Shown: piece by piece, positions 29,166-32,212 of the stretch | Layout of the letters: every line of letters starts with the position of its first letter | How positions within the stretch are numbered: the first letter of the stretch is position 1 | Assembly (NCBI GenBank): GCA_028686615.1 | Contig: JAQUBQ010000006.1 | Location: 1-32,212, forward strand | Direction of reading: 5' to 3' | Length of the DNA: 32,212 nt | Source: Clostridia bacterium | GTDB lineage: Bacteria; Bacillota; Clostridia; TANB77; CAG-465 | Notes under the pieces: generated by a model | Told to the model about the DNA's origin: nothing | Databases searched by the model: none | The model's input: the letters and a program-made list of their open reading frames with translations, nothing else | Position numbers and translations under genes: made by a program

Positions 29166-30022
29166 TTAAAATACTTTTCTATTAGTACTATTATTATCTG
29201 TTATCTTGCCAAAAATCTCCTGCATAAATTGATTCATTTTATATAATAAATATATAGTACCAACCATTATTAGTTTAAACCAATCTCCGCTTTGTTCTTT
29301 AAATGATATAGGTATAATTAATAATATTAAAACTATCCATTGAAAACATAAGTTTATTACCATCATCCTTGTCCACGCATTAAATATACCTTTGGTTGCA
29401 TCAGAACAGGCAAACATAATTGCTAGTGGCGAAATTATAATTCCAAAAATAATTGTTACATACCTAACGGCATAATTAATTACTAATGTTATTGCACCAA
29501 AAGATATGAAGCCTTTTATAATCCCGATCTAAACTAATATTATCTTTTTCCATATGTTCTTCTAGGTTTATAACTATCTCATTAAAACCTTTAAAGTTTA
29601 TTTCTTTGCTCGTTATCTGCTTCCCTGCTATTTTTATACTTTCAGTAAAGGCACTATTTATTGATAGTACGGTATCACATAAAAAAAAGCTATTTGTAGC
29701 TAAAACCATGCAAATTATAACTTTAATTGAAAACCTATATATATTCTCTGGTGCTTTTCCGTGTATACATACTAATCAATTTCAATATTATATATGTTAT
29801 TGTATAAAACAATAACAAAGATGTAGCAATAATAATTATACTTCCTTTTTTATCCGGTTCCATTATATTTTTAATTGGCTCTTGTTTCATAATATCTGGA
29901 GATATTATAAGCAAACGATCTAATATATCATATATCTTTCCTTCTATTGATTTATATATCTTTTCTAACACTATATTTATATTTTGTAATATATCTCCCT
30001 GCATTTTATACAAGTGCCTCAA
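29166..30022 (-). pseudogene. VirB6/TrbL-like polytopic T4SS membrane protein, split into three ORFs by two apparent +1 frameshifts
   Basis: ORFs 29735-30022, 29476-29709 and 29166-29417 lie in consecutive frames. Joining by removing one base at ~29755-29761 and one at ~29523-29526 gives continuous ...LISMYTRKAPENIYRFSIKVIICMVLATNSFFLCDTVLSINSAFTESI...NISLDRIIKGFISFGAITLVINYAVRYVTIIFGIIISPLAIMFACSDATKGIFNAWTRM... Confidence 0.7.
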
Positions 30023-30359
30023 TAAATTTAATTATTAGATCAAGAAGTAAAATTATGAAATAACAAAAGATAGCATTAATTATTACTCTTTTTCCTATAA
30101 TCATTTTTTCTTCGTCTCCAAAGCTAAGTTTTCTTATCATAACTCCTGTCGCTATAGAAACTGCCGCCGCTGGCCCTGCTAACTTGACCATATATTCTTT
30201 AATTTTCTTTAGTATAGAATTAAGTTTATTAACAAGTGTTGGTGTCTTATCTTTTGTAGTTGCCAGGCAAGTATTGCCTAATACAACAAACAATATTACT
30301 AATACCATTATAATTATCCATCTGTTTTTTGTTTTATTAATCTGCTTATTCCTTTCCAT
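30006..30359 (-). CDS. VirB2/TrbC-like small membrane (pilin-like) protein
   Basis: Signal-like N-terminus IIMVLVILFVVLGNTCLA; hydrophobic GPAAAVSIATGVMIRKLSFGDEEKMIIGKRVIINAIFCYFIILLLDLI; gene order virD4-virB2-virB6. Confidence 0.6.
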   Translation of the reverse strand: MERNKQINKTKNRWIIIMVLVILFVVLGNTCLATTKDKTPTLVNKLNSILKKIKEYMVKLAGPAAAVSIATGVMIRKLSFGDEEKMIIGKRVIINAIFCYFIILLLDLIIKFIEALV

Positions 30360-32151
30360 ATTTTAAGTACCCCCTATTGAATGTTATTTTTTGAGCATTT
30401 AACATTGCTCCATTTTCAGATAAATACACAACTGCTTCAAAAGCCTTTAATTCTCTAGAGAAGAAAGTTGAATCAAATATATAATCTTTGCTTTCACTGT
30501 AGCTCACTGTTTCTGTTATACTGGCTTTTTTGTTTATGAATCCCCCTGTTAAACTTATCTTTGATTCCTGTGCACCTTCAGCAATAGCTTTTGTTTCTAG
30601 TATTTTCTTCTCTTTTCCTAATTGTTTTAATATTTCTTCAACTGTGTAATTATCATCGCTCCTAAACCAAATTTTATTAACTAAGTTTTGAATTATTACA
30701 CTTGTTGCCTGCTCGTTTTTTAATATATTTCTTAATGAAGAATAACTTTGCATACTATATATATTTATACTTTTGGCTTCTCTTGATAAAGACAAGAAAT
30801 GTGCATCTTGTTCGTTAGCAAATTCTTGATATTCGTCGTTGATATTAAAGCTTTTTATTGGAGAAGCTATGCCTTCTAATGCTTTACTTTGATAATCAAG
30901 TTTTAAAAATGTTGCCAGTATTTTCGCGAGCATATAGTTTTTACTCATATTTATTGATAAAATTATGATTTCTCTCGTATTGTTTTTTAAATTAATTTTG
31001 ATTGTATTATTACTGCTCTTTCCAAATTTACTAAAAATTTGATATTCAGTTATAAATGGAATTGTGATTCTAGATATTTCGGATTTTATTATTGATAAAA
31101 TTTTAGGATCAAGATTTATAAATTCTTTTGAAAAAAACATTATTATATTACCTATTTCATGTGCTTCTTTGTCTGTAGGTGTTTTTCTAAACATATTAGT
31201 TTTTATTTCTTCTATTTTTGTATTTAAACAATTTTCATCTGTCACTAGCTTATGTATTTCATAAAAATCAACCTTTTGATTATTATAATATCTAATTAGA
31301 ATTATTAAATTAAGAAGTGTGTTTTCAACTTTGTCTAGCCAATACGAATCAGTATTATTTGAAGGGGATATTAATTCTATTGCTTTTCTTATTCTATTTG
31401 CAAGCTCCATTGCCGTTAAATTTGTATCTAATGGATTATACTTTTCTTTGTTAGTTTCTGAAATTATTCTTATATTCTTTTCTTTTTTATAATACTTTGC
31501 TATGTTTTCCACAGTATCAACATAGTTGCCCTTTATATCTAATATAACTCCTGGCACTTCATTTTTTATCATATATTCACAAAAAGTATTAATTGCTCCA
31601 CTTGTTTTTCCTGTTCCAATACTTCCTGTTATAAGTATGTTTTTATACAAATCATCATCCAAGAGATGCACGTTATTATTTGAACTAGTTTTCCCTAAAT
31701 CCACTCCTTCTTTAGTTACTGCTTCTTTTGATTTGTTTTCATTCCTTTTTTGTAATATATAAATTATATTGTTTGTAATTATAATTGTAAAAATGATGTG
31801 TAAGAAAATATAAATATTTTTAAATGTTTTCCAATAGTTTTCAAATGTTGATACAAGTTCTATTTTTTTATATCCAATATCTAATACTACAAAATTTGAA
31901 AACAAAACATCCTTAAATATAGTTAATATAAGTCCTAGGTTAATAAGTAAAGATATTATTATAATTATAATCTTTTTATAATTACCTTTATTAGTAACAG
32001 TTTTCTTTATACCTTTATTTTTTAAATCAATATATCTTTTTAATCTAGTTCCTGATTTTCTAAAAAACATTTTTGTATTATATATTTTAGAAAAACATAT
32101 ACAATCTACAGCAAAATATATTATAGCAGTTATAAAAAAAACAATAATCAA
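30346..32151 (-). CDS. VirD4/TraG-like type IV coupling ATPase
   Basis: N-terminal TMs; Walker A NILITGSIGTGKTSGAIN; GVILDIKGNYVDTV; KYNPLDTN; NINDEYQEFANEQDAHFLSLSREAKSINIYSMQSYSSL (Walker B / TraG region). Confidence 0.85.
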   Translation of the reverse strand: MIIVFFITAIIYFAVDCICFSKIYNTKMFFRKSGTRLKRYIDLKNKGIKKTVTNKGNYKKIIIIIISLLINLGLILTIFKDVLFSNFVVLDIGYKKIELVSTFENYWKTFKNIYIFLHIIFTIIITNNIIYILQKRNENKSKEAVTKEGVDLGKTSSNNNVHLLDDDLYKNILITGSIGTGKTSGAINTFCEYMIKNEVPGVILDIKGNYVDTVENIAKYYKKEKNIRIISETNKEKYNPLDTNLTAMELANRIRKAIELISPSNNTDSYWLDKVENTLLNLIILIRYYNNQKVDFYEIHKLVTDENCLNTKIEEIKTNMFRKTPTDKEAHEIGNIIMFFSKEFINLDPKILSIIKSEISRITIPFITEYQIFSKFGKSSNNTIKINLKNNTREIIILSINMSKNYMLAKILATFLKLDYQSKALEGIASPIKSFNINDEYQEFANEQDAHFLSLSREAKSINIYSMQSYSSLRNILKNEQATSVIIQNLVNKIWFRSDDNYTVEEILKQLGKEKKILETKAIAEGAQESKISLTGGFINKKASITETVSYSESKDYIFDSTFFSRELKAFEAVVYLSENGAMLNAQKITFNRGYLKYGKE

Positions 32152-32212
32152 ATTAACACCCCGCCTAAATATAACATCTTATAAAAGTAACAACTAGAGT
32201 TTTTTCATTTTC

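Noticed and set aside
1-32212. CRISPR array, transposase or prophage genes
   Set aside because: No regularly spaced direct repeats, transposase, integrase or phage structural motifs seen in the ORFs or intergenic regions.

Overview
This 32.2 kb AT-rich window looks like a Clostridia-type (low-GC Firmicutes) chromosome segment. It is mostly core genes: metG (partial), acpS, tRNA-Pro(UGG), cysK, a small glycan-biosynthesis group, tatD, a WalR/WalK-like two-component pair, murD with a MurL-like epimerase gene, recR, ybaB/ebfC, dnaX, the small SRP RNA, an HD-GYP protein, a VanW/G5 protein, a DnaJ-like chaperone, gyrA, and a DnaI/DnaD primosome pair. The right end holds a compact type IV secretion-like operon (VirD4/TraG, VirB2-like, VirB6-like, PrgI/VirB3-like). 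Main second-look items: (1) a MurL-MurD pair, implying the epimerase route to D-Glu in peptidoglycan; (2) four apparent +1 frameshifts (walK, HD-GYP N-terminus, two in virB6), all at a CG dinucleotide expanded to CGG/CCG, which could be systematic sequencing error, recoding or mutation; (3) an HD-GYP protein whose receiver domain has Asn at the expected phospho-Asp position; (4) the T4SS-like operon beside the primosome genes, with no virB4 after prgI; (5) a stand-alone CBM25/53-like protein. All calls come from reading the sequence and the supplied ORF translations. No database searches were run.
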